A DNA stretch of 64,000 nucleotides, taken from contig CM030360.1 of the NCBI GenBank assembly GCA_017893485.1, forward strand, positions 10,094,597-10,158,596, read 5' to 3'. Below the pieces are notes generated by a model. It was not told where the DNA came from. It made no database searches and saw nothing but the letters and a program-made list of their open reading frames with translations. How positions within the stretch are numbered: the first letter of the stretch is position 1; each line of letters begins with the position of its first letter. A program made the translations under genes and the position numbers. Below, piece after piece: positions 34,207-45,828 of this stretch. Source of the DNA: Hemerocallis citrina. Taxonomy: Eukaryota; Streptophyta; Magnoliopsida; Asparagales; Asphodelaceae.

Positions 34207-35560
34207 TGTTGGTGTATGTCCTACAGACCAGTTGTGTATTGACATTACTAGTTTACATTACTTCATGACATTTATTTCCTATTGAGGCATTTTATTTATT
34301 GTGAATTAAATGAACATAATAAATTTCTTAGAATAATATGTTTAATGTTATGAGATATCAGGTACATGAATTGATTGTAAGGTCCTATTGACTGAAATTA
34401 AATATTATTCTTAAATGTTCCTAGTCAAGTATTATTGTGAATTAGGACAACGATAATACATAGAGACTAGTGTGTGCGTAGATTGATTATCATTCTCACG
34501 GGTCATGGATATGAGATAACAACTCTTCACGTGGGTACATATTGGAGTAATAATGTACTGGACTGATCCACCATGAGAACGTTGTATAGATCGTTAAGTG
34601 AGTGTCCTAAGCGGTTCTTATAGTATTCATGGTGTGCGTAGTCCTTTTACTTGAAGTTACTACAGTTCCCTACATGAGAAGTTATATATTTTAATGCCAT
34701 CAAACGTTGTCTGTAGTAAGGTTATTATAAAGTTGACTATTGGATATACTACAAATCATGCAGAGGAATGTAAGTGACTTAGATAGGATTTGTCTCTCCT
34801 ACACAACATGAGCGATATCTACGGGCCCCTTGATTGAGTGAGACTGCAAATGATCGTGATCAAATGAGTCAATATGTGATATTGAGCTCATTTGTTTTAG
34901 TAAATCTACTCGGACATAAAAAAAACTAAAGATTGAACTATACAAGAATGACACGCTCTATGCGTTGTGGTCAATTAAGATATCTGGACAATAGGACTAG
35001 ACTACATGGTAGCATTGGTGACGGATAGGTTATGTCAAATTATTGGCATACTCGTTACTTGAGTAGAAGTGATGTATTGCCAGATATCGCTTACTATTTT
35101 GTAACACTAGAGTATGATTTAGTATTACTGTCAACGTAATAGAAACCTACATGGTCACACACTTAGAATGAATCGAAATTGGGATTTAAATTCATGAGAT
35201 AAATTAAATTGGGTATCCCAGTAAGACTTGGACTCCTGACATGGTTAAGTAATTAATTAGATTAAATTGGCCAACTAAAGTTAGAATGACCATATACGAA
35301 TTAACCCAAGTCAGATTGTGAGCCCAACCGTTTCACCACTCTCTTATGGTTGATTTTTTGCACCTATATCTACGATATATTTCTGTGGAAAAGACACAGG
35401 AAAAAACCCTTACCGTCACAGAAATTGTGAGAGAGGGAGAGAGATCGTGAGGAACATCCTCTTCCCGCGGCTAGCAAATCCCACATGAAATGCTTCATGT
35501 GGGTGTGCGCGTGCCGTGAAAATGGTGCGCGAAGCTAATTTGACCTACATACAATTTGAT
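34207..35560 (+). mobile_element. Copia-like long LTR remnant
   Basis: Starts TGTTGGTGTATGTCCTACAG and has the texture of long plant copia LTRs (TATGAGATAACAACTCTTCACG, CATGAGAACGTTGTATAGATCG, GTGTCCTAAGCGGTTCTTAT). No coding domain, internal region or target duplication was resolved. The right limit is approximate. Confidence 0.5.
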
Positions 35561-36143
35561 GATTCTTACTTTGGGATTGGGTTCAAGATGAGGTCCATTG
35601 CAATGATGGTGGAGTTTGGGGCGAAGTTGTGACCAGTTTGACCTATCCAATTGTGGGTTGTGGACTATTTGTTTGTCGACCCAACCTCCATGGGTATTGG
35701 AAGAATCTCTGATTCTATGTATTGGTCATGTCACTTCATGTTTTATTTAGTGTTTGTAGTTTGTACTATAGTTCAGTACTCAGGATTTGTTTTGTTAATC
35801 TCTAATTCATAAAATATGGTGCTATATTTCACTTTTTCCTAAATAATAATAAAAAATAAAAAAATAAAAAAAAATAAAAGCCATTACTGCGATGAAAAAC
35901 TCCCTCGTAACAGGCGGCTTCTTTCATGTGTGCCATCCTCACAAACCAAGCGACACTGAGAGCCCAATTATACGGATTCTTTTCTCCTCGTTGCCAACAA
36001 AAATTATAATAGAGAGAAAATGAGTAGCAGTAGCTAGCTAGCAGCACTACTTGTGTGACAAATAACGATTTCCTAGCTTATTCTTTTAAGATATTTTTTA
36101 AAATTAAATGTCGAAGTGGCTAGCCAGTATTATATTTCATTAA
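35561..36143. other. AT-rich DNA, nothing recognised
   Basis: No gene or clear repeat. Low-complexity A-runs occur at 35840-35880. Confidence 0.4.
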
Positions 36144-36797
36144 GAGCATCTAAAATTTCAAAATTTAGCATTTGAATTGAAAAAACCTCTCACTATTGTT
36201 TGCTAAAAACCCAAAATTTAGAATAGGAGTGAACAGTCGTTCGCTAAACATAGAAATCACGATAGAAGAAATGTTAAATGTAGAAGACGAATGATCTTCA
36301 TCCGTTTGAGAAAAAAATTTGGACGGACGAAAGATGATGCTCCGTCCGTCAATTAATCTATTTTTAAAAAAACGAAAAGATGAGAAACGGATGAAGAAGC
36401 TCCGTCTCTCATCTTTTCTTATTTACAAAAATGTCATCACTATTTACAAAAATACCATTTTAAAAAAAATATATCTGACAAAAGTTTATTCTCAAACTTT
36501 TCCTTCCATATTTAAAAAATTGTCATTGACTATTTACGAAAATGTCATTTTCTTTAAAAAAATTATGGACGGAAGAAGAGAAAAGTTTCTTCTCAAAGTT
36601 TTCTTTCCATATTTACAAAATTGTCATTGACTATTTATGAAAATGTCATTTTCAAAATTTATATAAAAAAAATAAGACAGAAGATCTCCTTCCGTCTTTT
36701 TCAAATTTAGCTTTTAACAACTGCAGCGTTCTCCTAAATTTGCTTTTTTTAAATGCTATATATGCATATTTAGATAAAAAAACGATAGTGGATGCTC
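36144..36797. mobile_element. PIF/Harbinger-type MITE
   Basis: Ends GAGCATC and GATGCTC with a TAA duplication (36141-36143 and 36798-36800). The interior has repeated short palindromes of the form GACGGA...TCCGTC (for example 36334-36352 and 36675-36695). It shares its ends with the full element 33 bp to the right. Confidence 0.8.
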
Positions 36798-36980
36798 TAA
36801 TAAGTACTCCATGGATAAGTAATACTATTAGAGCATCCACAATCGTTTGCTATATTTGCTAATTTCTCATTTTTTTAGAAATGAGTTGTTGCAGTCGTTT
36901 GCTATTTTTCCATTTTATGGCAAAGTAGCTACAGTTCTTTCTTATTTTTGAGAAACCAATTTGCCATTCTCAAATTATAA

Positions 36981-37214
36981 GGGACGAGACAACATGTCCC
37001 GTCCCAAATTTTTTTTTAATAACGTCGGACGATACAACATGTATCGTCCCAATTTTTTATTATTATTTTTTTTATTTTAAAAGAGGTCGGACGATACAAC
37101 ATGTATCGTCCTTCCCCTATTCAATTTTTTTGCAATTTTTTTTTTATAATTTCCTCAAACGGGACATGTTGTCCCGTTTGATCACAAAAGTGATCGGACG
37201 GGACATGTCCCGTC
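36981..37214. repeat. Left subterminal palindrome cluster of the Harbinger element
   Basis: Five short dyads: 36981-37005, 37027-37049, 37089-37111, about 37158-37179 and 37195-37214. Most read GGACG, two variable bases, ACAACATGT, two complementary bases, CGTCC. Such subterminal repeats are candidate transposase or ORF1 binding sites (inference). Confidence 0.85.
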
Positions 37215-37442
37215 CCATGGAAATTGTTTTTTTTTGTTATATTAATTGTTCCCATATTGCCCTTCAATGTCTATTTGGGTTTAAATTTCTCAAACGGTTA
37301 TATTTTTTCAAACGGCTATATTGGATCAAACATCTATAAATATTCCACGTTCATCATCAACAGAGTGTACAAATATTAGAACAAATAAATCATCCTACTC
37401 TTCCAACTGAGAGCTTAGTGTAAGGAATAATTTTCAACAACA

Positions 37443-38357
37443 ATGGCAACTAGGGGTTCAAGAGGCAGAGTGTATACAACAAGTGAAGTGATTCTTTCAC
37501 AAAGTTGGATAGAAATCACTCAAGATCCAACAATCGGTGCGGACCAATCAGGTAGTCAGTTTTGGGATCGTATATTCAACACCTTCAAAGCTATATTAGG
37601 CACTCCAACCGATCGAACATCGGCATCACTTAGTAGTAGATTTCACATTATCTCCAAATATGTGTCTCTATTTGTTGCTAAATTGGCAAGTGTAACAAAT
37701 AGAGCTGCGAGCGGAACCACCAAGGCCGATAAGGTATGTTGATTTGAAAAATATATTTTATTTATTTTAAATGTATTGTTCAAGTTTAAAATTAGTCTTT
37801 GTTGTTTTTTTTTTTTTGAAGATACGGGAAGAAAGAACCGAATATATGCATTCTACTGGGAAAGCTTTCCAATTTGAAGAATGTTATGAATTACTGAAGG
37901 ATTTGCCAAAATTTTCTTTACGTACCACGAGTGTGTTGGAATATGGCATTGGTTCATAATCATCTGATGGTGGTAGCAATCAACGTGCGCCTATGAATGT
38001 TGATTCTCCCAACTCGGATGTTGCGGCTGGCGGTAAATCCTCTACACCACTGTCCCGGCCACCTGGACACAAAGCAGAAAAAAGAAAGGAAAAAAATAAA
38101 ATGAATGGTTCTGACGAAGCTATGCTTGAAGAGACGAGAAGATTTAACTCCTTCTATATTGAGACGTAAGAACATAGAATACATGCGACGGAAATAAAAC
38201 TTGCATTGAAAAAAAAAAGATCAGGATATAAAAGAGAAAATTGAGGAAGATCGAATAATGGGGTTGGACTTGAGTCAATATACTGATGATCAACGTTATT
38301 ATTTCATATATAGAGAACGTCAAATAATGCAAAAAAGATGTTTCATTAGGGATTGAC
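37443..38357 (+). pseudogene. Harbinger ORF1, Myb/SANT-like DNA-binding protein
   Basis: In PIF/Harbinger elements this partner protein binds the ends and helps the transposase enter the nucleus. Exon 1 (37443-37733) starts MATRGSRGR and has RVYTTSEVILSQSWIEITQD, GSQFWDRIFNTF and SLSSRFHIISKYV, the trihelix/Myb-like fold. A GTATGT...GAAG intron (37734-37821) leads to exon 2, with HSTGKAFQFEECYELLKDLP. A TAA at 37957-37959 stops the frame, yet conserved-looking sequence continues (RPPGHKAEKRKEKNK, then in another frame MGLDLSQYTDDQRYYFIYRE up to 38357). It is therefore a recently broken gene. Confidence 0.8.
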
Positions 38358-38759
38358 ATATAAGTTTATTTAGTCTTGTACGAGTTCGAACGTATTAAAA
38401 AACATGTATCGTCATTAGCAATTACATTAAATTTTACATTGAACGTATTGAGTTTTACATTGAACGTATTAAAAAAGATGTTTCATGTGTAGACATCATG
38501 TAATTCAATTTTGCCTTTTCCATGTGCACAGTAGAAAATATTAATTTGCATTCCACATCAGTCTAAAGTTACGATTACATTATGCTCGATTACATTATAA
38601 TGTCTACATGATAATCAAAATACTCGATTACATTATAATGAGAAGATACGATTACATTCAGATTACTTCCATTGTTGATACATGAAACTAAAATATTTCG
38701 TTAATAACAAAACAAAATTATAAGTCTAATAAACATTTCAGATAGTATTACACTTGTCA

Positions 38760-40050
38760 ATCGGCATCCCCAAATTCGTTCCAAATATGGTCAACCAAAT
38801 CTTGACGCAGTATATGATGTCTCTGTCGATCATGTAAAACAACGTTTCGTACCATACGAGCTGTCTATTCACTTGGAGAAGTTGTATTAGGTGTTACCAT
38901 TGTAGTTGAGGAACTTTGTTCGTAGTCATAATCATGTACATCTTCTTCTCGTTTATCCTTAACAATCATATTATGTAAAATAATACAAGTCTTAATTATA
39001 TAAGACAGACCACTGCATCTTACATTCTAGCTAGCCCTTTCACTATCGCAAACCTAGCTTGTAAAATCCCGAATGCACGTTCGACGTCTTTCCGTGCACT
39101 TGAGCAAATTTTTTCTTCTTGCATTTGAGCAAATTTTTCTTCTTCTGTGTCTCAGGTGCAAAGTGGCCAATGGGGGGTAGATTCTATCTGCCAAATAGTA
39201 CCCCATGAAGTAATGATGATTGTTGATAACATAATTAGCTGGAGGTGCACAACCATTAAGAATATCATTAAATAATGTAGATTGGTTAAGTACGTTCAAA
39301 TCATTATTGCTGCCCGGCATTCCAAAAAATGAATGCCAAAACCAAAGATCATAGGGTGCAACTGTTTCTAGTATGATTGTAGGCTCACGGGCATGACCTG
39401 TATATTGGCCATGCCAAGCTGCAGGGCAATTTTTCCAAACCCAGTGCATGCAATCTACACTACCCAACATACCGGGGAATCCACGAGATTTATTCTCTTC
39501 GAGGAGTCTATTTACATCATCTGCGTTGGGTTTTCTTGTATATTGCGCACCAAAAATATTCACAATTACAATACAAAATCTACGTACCGTGTTTAGCACT
39601 GTAGTTTCCCCAATTCTGACATATTCGTCGACTGCATCAGCAGAATATCCATACGCTAAACAACGCATTACAGCTGTTAATTTCTGTATAGGAGACAAGC
39701 CAGCCGCGTTTGTAGCATCTGCCCGTTGTTGGAAGTAATGATCATACCCAACGCATGCTTCAAGTACCCGATTGAATAGAACCCGTCGCATTCGAAATCG
39801 TCGACGGAAAATACTATCGGGGTAAACTAAATTCTCGCAGAAATAATCCTGCATCAAACGGTTGTGGCCTTCAACTCTCTCACGGCAAATATAACGGCGA
39901 TGCAAATCTCGTTGTGAAGCGAGAATACCCAAAGCTCTTTGCTGCATGTGCTTGTTAAACATTATTGCCACATCGTCTTCTTGATCCCATTCATCGCCTG
40001 AGTCAGTGGAGGTTGAAGAAGAAGAAGAGAAATGAGACTTTTTTTTTGTG
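38760..40050 (-). pseudogene. Harbinger transposase (DDE_Tnp_4 family)
   Basis: The main frame is 39054-39971. Upstream in-frame acidic sequence (STSTDSGDEWDQEDDVAIM) extends toward 40050. Motifs: RRRFRMRRVLFNRVL, LTAVMRCLAYGYSADAVDEY, GSVDCMHWVWKNCPAAWHGQ with the first catalytic Asp, PTIILETVAPYDLWFWHSFF, GMPGSNNDLNVL with the second Asp, and FMGYYLADRIYP. The third acidic residue lies in DVERAFGILQARFA, in a different frame (about 39070). The frame change coincides with a tandem duplication of about 24 bp (about 39104-39152, TTTGAGCAAATTTTT twice). The enzyme would cut and paste the element at TWA sites; this copy looks inactive. Confidence 0.88.
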
Positions 40051-40399
40051 CCGTAGAGTTGTAGAATTTCATATTTTACTCTTCATGTTGAAATAGAAGA
40101 GAACTCAATCAGGTAAATTTAATGAAGAGAACTGAGTTGGATTTTACTTGGACATGTTTAAATACAATAGTTCTACTCATTACGTGAAACATATAGACAA
40201 AAAGGAAAAGTTGATTGGAATCATGTATTGGTTGACGTGCATTGACCAAGAAAAAGTTGATTCCAAAATAAATCATTTCATGAGATCCCACCACAATTCT
40301 GACATATTGAGAATTATAAGATGGTGTACTCAAAATACCCCTACAACATTGTAAAGACAAAATTAATACACACTAACAATGTTACTAATCGTACTGGGT

Positions 40400-42467
40400 G
40401 TTAGGTACAAATGATGGTGTACGTGTGGAATCGTCAGAACCTCCTGTCTGTCGCGATGTTGAAGGGCGATGCCTCGATACCGATCGCCTTCCCGAAACTG
40501 CTATCGGGGGAAACTGAATCTCGTAGCACCATTTTATCAGTTATAAATTTTCGCAATAGACAATTATTTCTTGACAATTCCTGGCACTATCTGTACAGCT
40601 CCTCCTACAAATGAAGTAGTAATATATAAAAAGTCAAAATCAACATAAGCCAAATCCAGAAATTAATAATAAGTTCGTTTCTTACATATGATTGATCGCC
40701 GCGCGGTTGAAACTCAAAAGTTTCCTGACCAAGGTTTCTTATGATTGTACCGCCCGTGAATAAGGGTGCTTCAACTATGGGCTCACCATAAAATGTTGGC
40801 CTCTCAAGCACCGGTTGTGTTGTATATTGTGAGGGCAACCAAAAAAGAGGTGTTGAAAATGGCAATTGGATGGATGGATCGCTGCAACTAGCTGCCCCTA
40901 TAAAATTAACGTTAGCTCCATGCGACATATTAGACATAATAGGACCAACTGACACCTTAGCCCAATACTGATCATATACACTCTGTGGAACAAAATAGAC
41001 CAGTCTAGAAGCATCAATAGGATTACAGAACTCATGTGGTTTCATTCGAGACATAGTAGTAGGGGGATTTGATGGGATAGCAACAACCCCAGTTATTTGC
41101 CGATAACATCGATCACCGAGATACCAGACCCCCTACATTGAAACAATAATTAGCACTAACAATCATAAGTAAAATAAGTATTGAAACAATAACTTTATAA
41201 AATATTACCTGACTACCATATTAGAAGATAACACGGTGGCGGGATAAGATGATTGCACATTGAATATCATACTTGTTCTCATATGCGGATCCATTATATG
41301 GTTGCCATATAATAGATGCTGATGACCTCATCTCTAGCTGACTTCGAGCCATGGAGATATTGTAAGGTATCAGATCAGTCTTACTTTGATCCAAATTATT
41401 GCGATTCCAACGTGCAGTTTTTGGTCGAATATCCGCATTTTGTAAGTGAATCGCAAAATCTACGATTCGATCACTTATCGGTGTACAAATATTTGTGTAT
41501 TCATATGCCCAGTACTGAAATATAATTCGAATATGAATATGTATAATTAATAATCCAAATACTAATATTTGGTATTTTAAATATTGTTACAAAATAATAA
41601 TTATTATTTAGTAAGATTACCTCGAGTACTTGCCACGGGCCGTTAAATGCTTTCAGTTTTAGTCGACTACAAGAATTCAGAGACATATATAGCAATACCA
41701 AAGATGGACTACCTCAACATGCGTGCCAACTATATTCAAATCTTCAAAAGCAGCAAGGAAACCACATCTCACTACTGAAGAAGCATTGGGCAGAAGAAAC
41801 TCACCCACAAAGTACAGGAAGAAAGCTCTGCAAACTTTCATTGCCACTTCAGGATCGGCTATAGCTGCATCGATCCATTCATTCTGAAAATACTTCTTTA
41901 AGAGTGAGTAGCGTATACTGTGAGATTTCCAATCTTCCGATGTAATTTCTGCGAAGAACCTAGACTAGACAACATCGAAGGTGTATGCATCATCGTTACA
42001 CGGCGGAAACTCACCGACTCCAATAGATAATCCCGTTAGCATTGCCTAGTCTAACGAGGTAAATCCCAACTCACCGCCTAGAAGATGGAAAGTATGGATC
42101 GTGTCCCACCATCTCTCAACCAAAGTCTCAACAAGACGCGCCGAGGACTTCTCTGTATCAATAGTAAAAAAAGGGACCAACCGACATTGTCGATGAACTG
42201 CTTTATTATAGGGACAGAGCAAACTAGCTTGTAAGCTTTTATCGGCCCCTTCCAATTTCCTCTGAATGTAACAGATCCACCTATAGGTTGCTCGGTAATC
42301 AGCTTATGTACGTGTTGTCCATCATTGACAACTCCGACCCACTCCGATGGATCGCTATAATTGACAGGCGCAGTTGCTTCTTCTTCGCTTCTGTTCTGTG
42401 ATGGTGCGGACTCTGACCAATGCCTTGATTTAACTTTCTCAATAAATTGCTTAATTGAAGAAGACAT
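40400..42467 (-). pseudogene. Plant mobile domain (PMD) gene inside the Harbinger element
   Basis: Exons inferred on the minus strand: 41621-42467, 41209-41514, 40686-41133 and one starting at 40604, with GT-AG borders. Exon 1 starts MSSSIKQFIEK. In its second half it shows PMD motifs: LVERWWDTIHTFHL, AMLTGLSIG, DWKSHSIRYSLLKKYF, ADPEVAMKVCRAFFLYFVGE, NASSVVRCGFLAAFEDLNIV and LKAFNGPWQVLE. Exon 2 continues YWAYEYTNICTPISDRIV and exon 3 has VWYLGDRCYRQITG. PMD proteins (MAIN/MAIL1-like) act in silencing and development, and the domain also occurs in transposons. A frame change near 42150-42250, stops at about 42048 and 41970, and a shift near 41713 break it. Confidence 0.75.
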
Positions 42468-42710
42468 TGCTAATTTCCGTATGTTGAGTACAACAGAATT
42501 GAGAGGAGTTAAGAAACTTTAAGATAGGAAGAGAAGATAGGAGAGCACAATGGCGTTCAGCCTTCACAACCCTTCTAATTTATAAGATTTCAACGTTGGT
42601 TTGCTCAAGGGTAAAATGGTCAATTGGTATTAAAGCATGGGAGACAATGTAATTCTACTTTAGAAAAGCTCCTATTTTAATCCCACGCCAACTTTACCCC
42701 CCTAATTCAA

Positions 42711-42910
42711 GGACGGGACAACATGTCCCGTCCCACCTATTTTCAATTTAAAAAAAAACCAAAAAGACGAGACAACATGTCTCGTCTCTCTCAAATTTTT
42801 TTAAAAAAATTGCGGGACGGTACAACCGTCTCACGCAATTTTTTTTAAAAAAATTTAGCTCATCATTTTTTTTTAAATGCACCATCGGACGATACAACAT
42901 GTATCGTCTG
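42711..42910. repeat. Right subterminal palindrome cluster of the Harbinger element
   Basis: Dyads at 42711-42733, 42766-42786 and 42886-42908 share the ACAACATGT core with the left cluster. A diverged one with core ACAACCGT lies near 42813-42838. Confidence 0.85.
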
Positions 42911-43030
42911 ACTATAAAAATGAGAATATTATAGCAAACAACCACTGCAAACAAATTCACTAATTGCTATTACTGTAGCTGCCATTTTTTTAAAATGAGA
43001 AACACCAGTGTGGATGCTCTTAATAAGTAA

Positions 43031-43220
43031 TCTCTAATATTATAATGGGAGAAGACCTTAGTGTCATTTGTAAATATTTTATCAATCTACCAATTCGTGT
43101 AACACGCGTGTATAACTATTACAAAGAAGGTCCTAGATTCAAATCATAACTACCTCTAAATTTTTATTTTAAAAAATTATATTTATTAAAACATATATCG
43201 CACGTGTAAACTACTACTAG
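43031..43220 (+). mobile_element. Short Helitron-like element
   Basis: Starts TCTCTAATATTATAATGGG, ends TACTACTAG, preceded by A and followed by T, the insertion context typical of Helitrons. Non-coding. Confidence 0.6.
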
Positions 43221-43517
43221 TCTCTAATACTATAATGGGAGAAGGCCTTAGAGTAACCCAACCCGTGCAACGCACGGGTTGGGTTACTTTGGTAAATATT
43301 TTCGAAAGTTGACCTGTTTGGTAAATATTTTCGAAAGGTGGATCAGTTTGAAAATTATTTTTGTTACTTATGGACTAACTTGGGTAAATATTTTCGAACG
43401 TAGACCTGTTTTGTAAATATTTTCGAAAGTGGATCGGTTTGAAAATTATTTTCTTCTTATCCGTTTCATTATCCTTCAATTGTTTCCACGTGCACGTGTG
43501 CACGTGTCTGATACTAG
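43221..43517 (+). mobile_element. Second Helitron-like element, directly abutting the first
   Basis: Starts TCTCTAATACTATAATGGG at the base after the first element, ends GATACTAG before T. A GC-rich self-complementary stretch (CACGTGCACGTGTGCACGTG, about 43486-43506) lies about 10 bases before the CTAG end, as expected for a Helitron 3' hairpin. Confidence 0.65.
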
Positions 43518-43814
43518 TATTATTAAAGTGAAAAGAGGGACTTATGCGCGTAGTTGACTAATCAAATTCGAGTGTATTTTTTATTTGAATTTTGAATGGT
43601 CGAGGTTTCCAGGATGACGTGCCGACATGCCATCCGCACACCGCACGTGATCCATACATCTCATGCTTACGCCATCCCACTTTGGTGGAGCCCACCTTCC
43701 TCTCTTTCTGTTCGGCATTTTGACAGTTTCCGATGATGGATGACCCAGAAAAATCTGTGATATTATTGACTTCCCGATAATTACCATATTAGCCCTGAAG
43801 TGGTACTATTATCA

Positions 43815-44811
43815 GTTCCCTCCGTTTCAAATATACAAGTCAATTTAGAGCATCTGCAACGGTGTTTTTCATATTTAAAAAAATGGCACAAATAAAAATA
43901 GTAAATAAGCGATCACTATAGTAGTCGTTTACTAAAAAAATATTAGAAAATATTCAGACGAAACAACATGTATCGCCTAGGACATTGAGTAAAAAAAATA
44001 TTTAAAAAAGTTAAGTTAATAATATTTAAGTTAATTAACTATTAATTAGATATTAAAATAGTTAAATTGAATAAATTAAATATTAAAATATATACTAAAT
44101 ATAGACTAAACCTACCTAATTAACCCCTAAATCTCAACCATTTGGCTGGACGGGACAACATGTCCCGTCCAAGCCAAAATGGCTTCAAACCGGACAACAT
44201 GTCCCATTGGACATCATTTTTGAATTATTTTTTTTACATGGTACATGTATTTTCTGATCATTAGAAGGAAGAAAAAAAAAAGAAAAAAAAAGGTCAGACG
44301 AAACAATATGTGTCATCTGATCTAATTAAAAATAATAATAATTGGTTGAACAACATGTTCCGTCCCCTATATTATGAGAATCGCCATTTCGTTTCTCAAA
44401 TATGAGAACGTACTGTAGCACGTTTGCCATAAAATGACAAAATAACAAACGACTACAGCACCAACTTTCTCAAAATATGAGAAAATGACAAATATAGCAA
44501 ACGACTGTGGATGCTCTTAGGGTTTTATACGTTTATTAAAAAAAACCTAAAATTGACAAAATGGACTACCTTCGTTTTTGAAGCTCATAAATAAACTATC
44601 AATTATAAAATATTAAATTTACCCTCCTTTATAATTTTCATATTACTCAATTTATTAAAAAAAAAGATAAGGGTAAAATTGAAATTTTTATTAAAAAAAG
44701 CACTCGTTGAACATTAAAGAATGACAAGATATTTGTCTCATTTACCTAAAGTAAGTTATATTTTGGGAGGAAAAAAAAACTAAGAATTTCTTATATTTTA
44801 CGGAGGGAGTA
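43815..44811. mobile_element. Stowaway-like (Tc1/mariner) MITE interrupted by a Harbinger MITE
   Basis: Left end TTCCCTCCGTTTC (from about 43816), right end ACGGAGGGAGTA (44800-44811), the classic Stowaway terminal sequence. The TA duplication is not clear on the left. The 43848-44516 element lies within it. Confidence 0.6.
43848..44516. mobile_element. PIF/Harbinger-type MITE related to 36831-43019
   Basis: Ends GAGCATCTGC and GTGGATGCTC, with a TTA duplication (43845-43847 and 44517-44519). Contains five palindromes or relics of them with the ACAACATGT core (near 43958, 44152, 44194, 44293 and 44344). Probably a deletion derivative mobilised by the same transposase. Confidence 0.85.
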
Positions 44812-45201
44812 TGTACATTCAAATTAAAAGTAGTTTTAGGAAAGAAGGGAAATCACAAATGTTTAAAATTTATATACCTTGTACAATTAGTTATACACAA
44901 ACTGAAATTTTCATTTAACTAACTTATAATTTTAATTCAACCTAAAAAAATTGTTTAATTTGTAAATTTATCAGAGATTATGAATGATATATATGAAATT
45001 ATGAGTATTGTATATGTGTTAAGTTAAAAATGTGAGTGAGTTATATGAAAATCACAATTTGAGTAAAGTATATGAAAATTAAATACTTGTCAATGACCGT
45101 TGTTGGAAAAAAACCAAAAAATAAATTCAATTTTATAAGTCAATAATCTATGTGAAAAATTGATGAATAGAAAGAAAGTAGCTGGCTGGATATTTACTTC
45201 A
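44812..45201. other. AT-rich DNA, nothing recognised
   Basis: No gene or clear repeat seen. Confidence 0.4.
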
Positions 45202-45828
45202 TTAGAGAATTGGCCAACATTCCAAATTTTGAAAATTTTGCCCAAAAACATGCTGCGCAGTTGTTGACCAAATTTTCATTTTTTTGGTATGAGGTGAACA
45301 GTTGCTGGCCATAATTGAAAGAAGAAATAACATTTTGCAAAATGTGACAATCGAAAGATGATGTCCCGTTCGTTCTAAAATTTCTACCCTCGGCCGTTAA
45401 ATGATCTCTCGTCCTAATTTTTTTTATAAATCGATATCCCATCCGAAAAATTATTTTAAATTTTTAAAAAAAGGAGCTTGGACGGTAGTGTAACATCCCG
45501 TAATTTCTAAAAGAGATATAAGTAAATATATAATATAAAGAGGCAATGGCAGTGTGGTAAATAAATTGAAAATGAATAGGGGGTCCCGGGGGTTGATGAG
45601 CAGCAGGTGCTACAATAGTGCTTGCTGATGTCTGGTTGCTCGCTGACGTGGACAACGGGCCCGTCTTGGGGGCTCTGTGTACACGCAGTTGAGAGAGAGA
45701 TTGTGAGAATTAGTCCCATATCGGGATTTGAAATAAAATATATAACTATAAATAATATAGTCTATGATCAAGAGTCACCAATTCGGTTAACCACCTTTTG
45801 AGAGGCAGCCTGTGGTGGGCAGTTATAC

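Larger units (their letters stand above)
36831..43019. mobile_element. PIF/Harbinger transposon carrying a plant mobile domain gene
   Basis: 6.19 kb between inverted ends GAGCATCCAC and GTGGATGCTC, with a TTA duplication at 36828-36830 and 43020-43022, as expected for PIF/Harbinger. It has three coding blocks: a Myb-like ORF1 on the plus strand (37443-38357), a DDE transposase on the minus strand (about 38760-40050), and an intron-containing plant mobile domain gene on the minus strand (about 40400-42467). Both subterminal regions carry clustered palindromes centred on ACAACATGT. No other element ends were seen between the transposase and the right terminus, so the third gene appears to be part of the element. 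All three genes contain lesions. Confidence 0.9.

Noticed and set aside
45489..45828. Small host gene upstream of E2
   Set aside because: Frames here are short, and the sequence is better explained as the left part of a solo LTR whose right part resumes at 62208.
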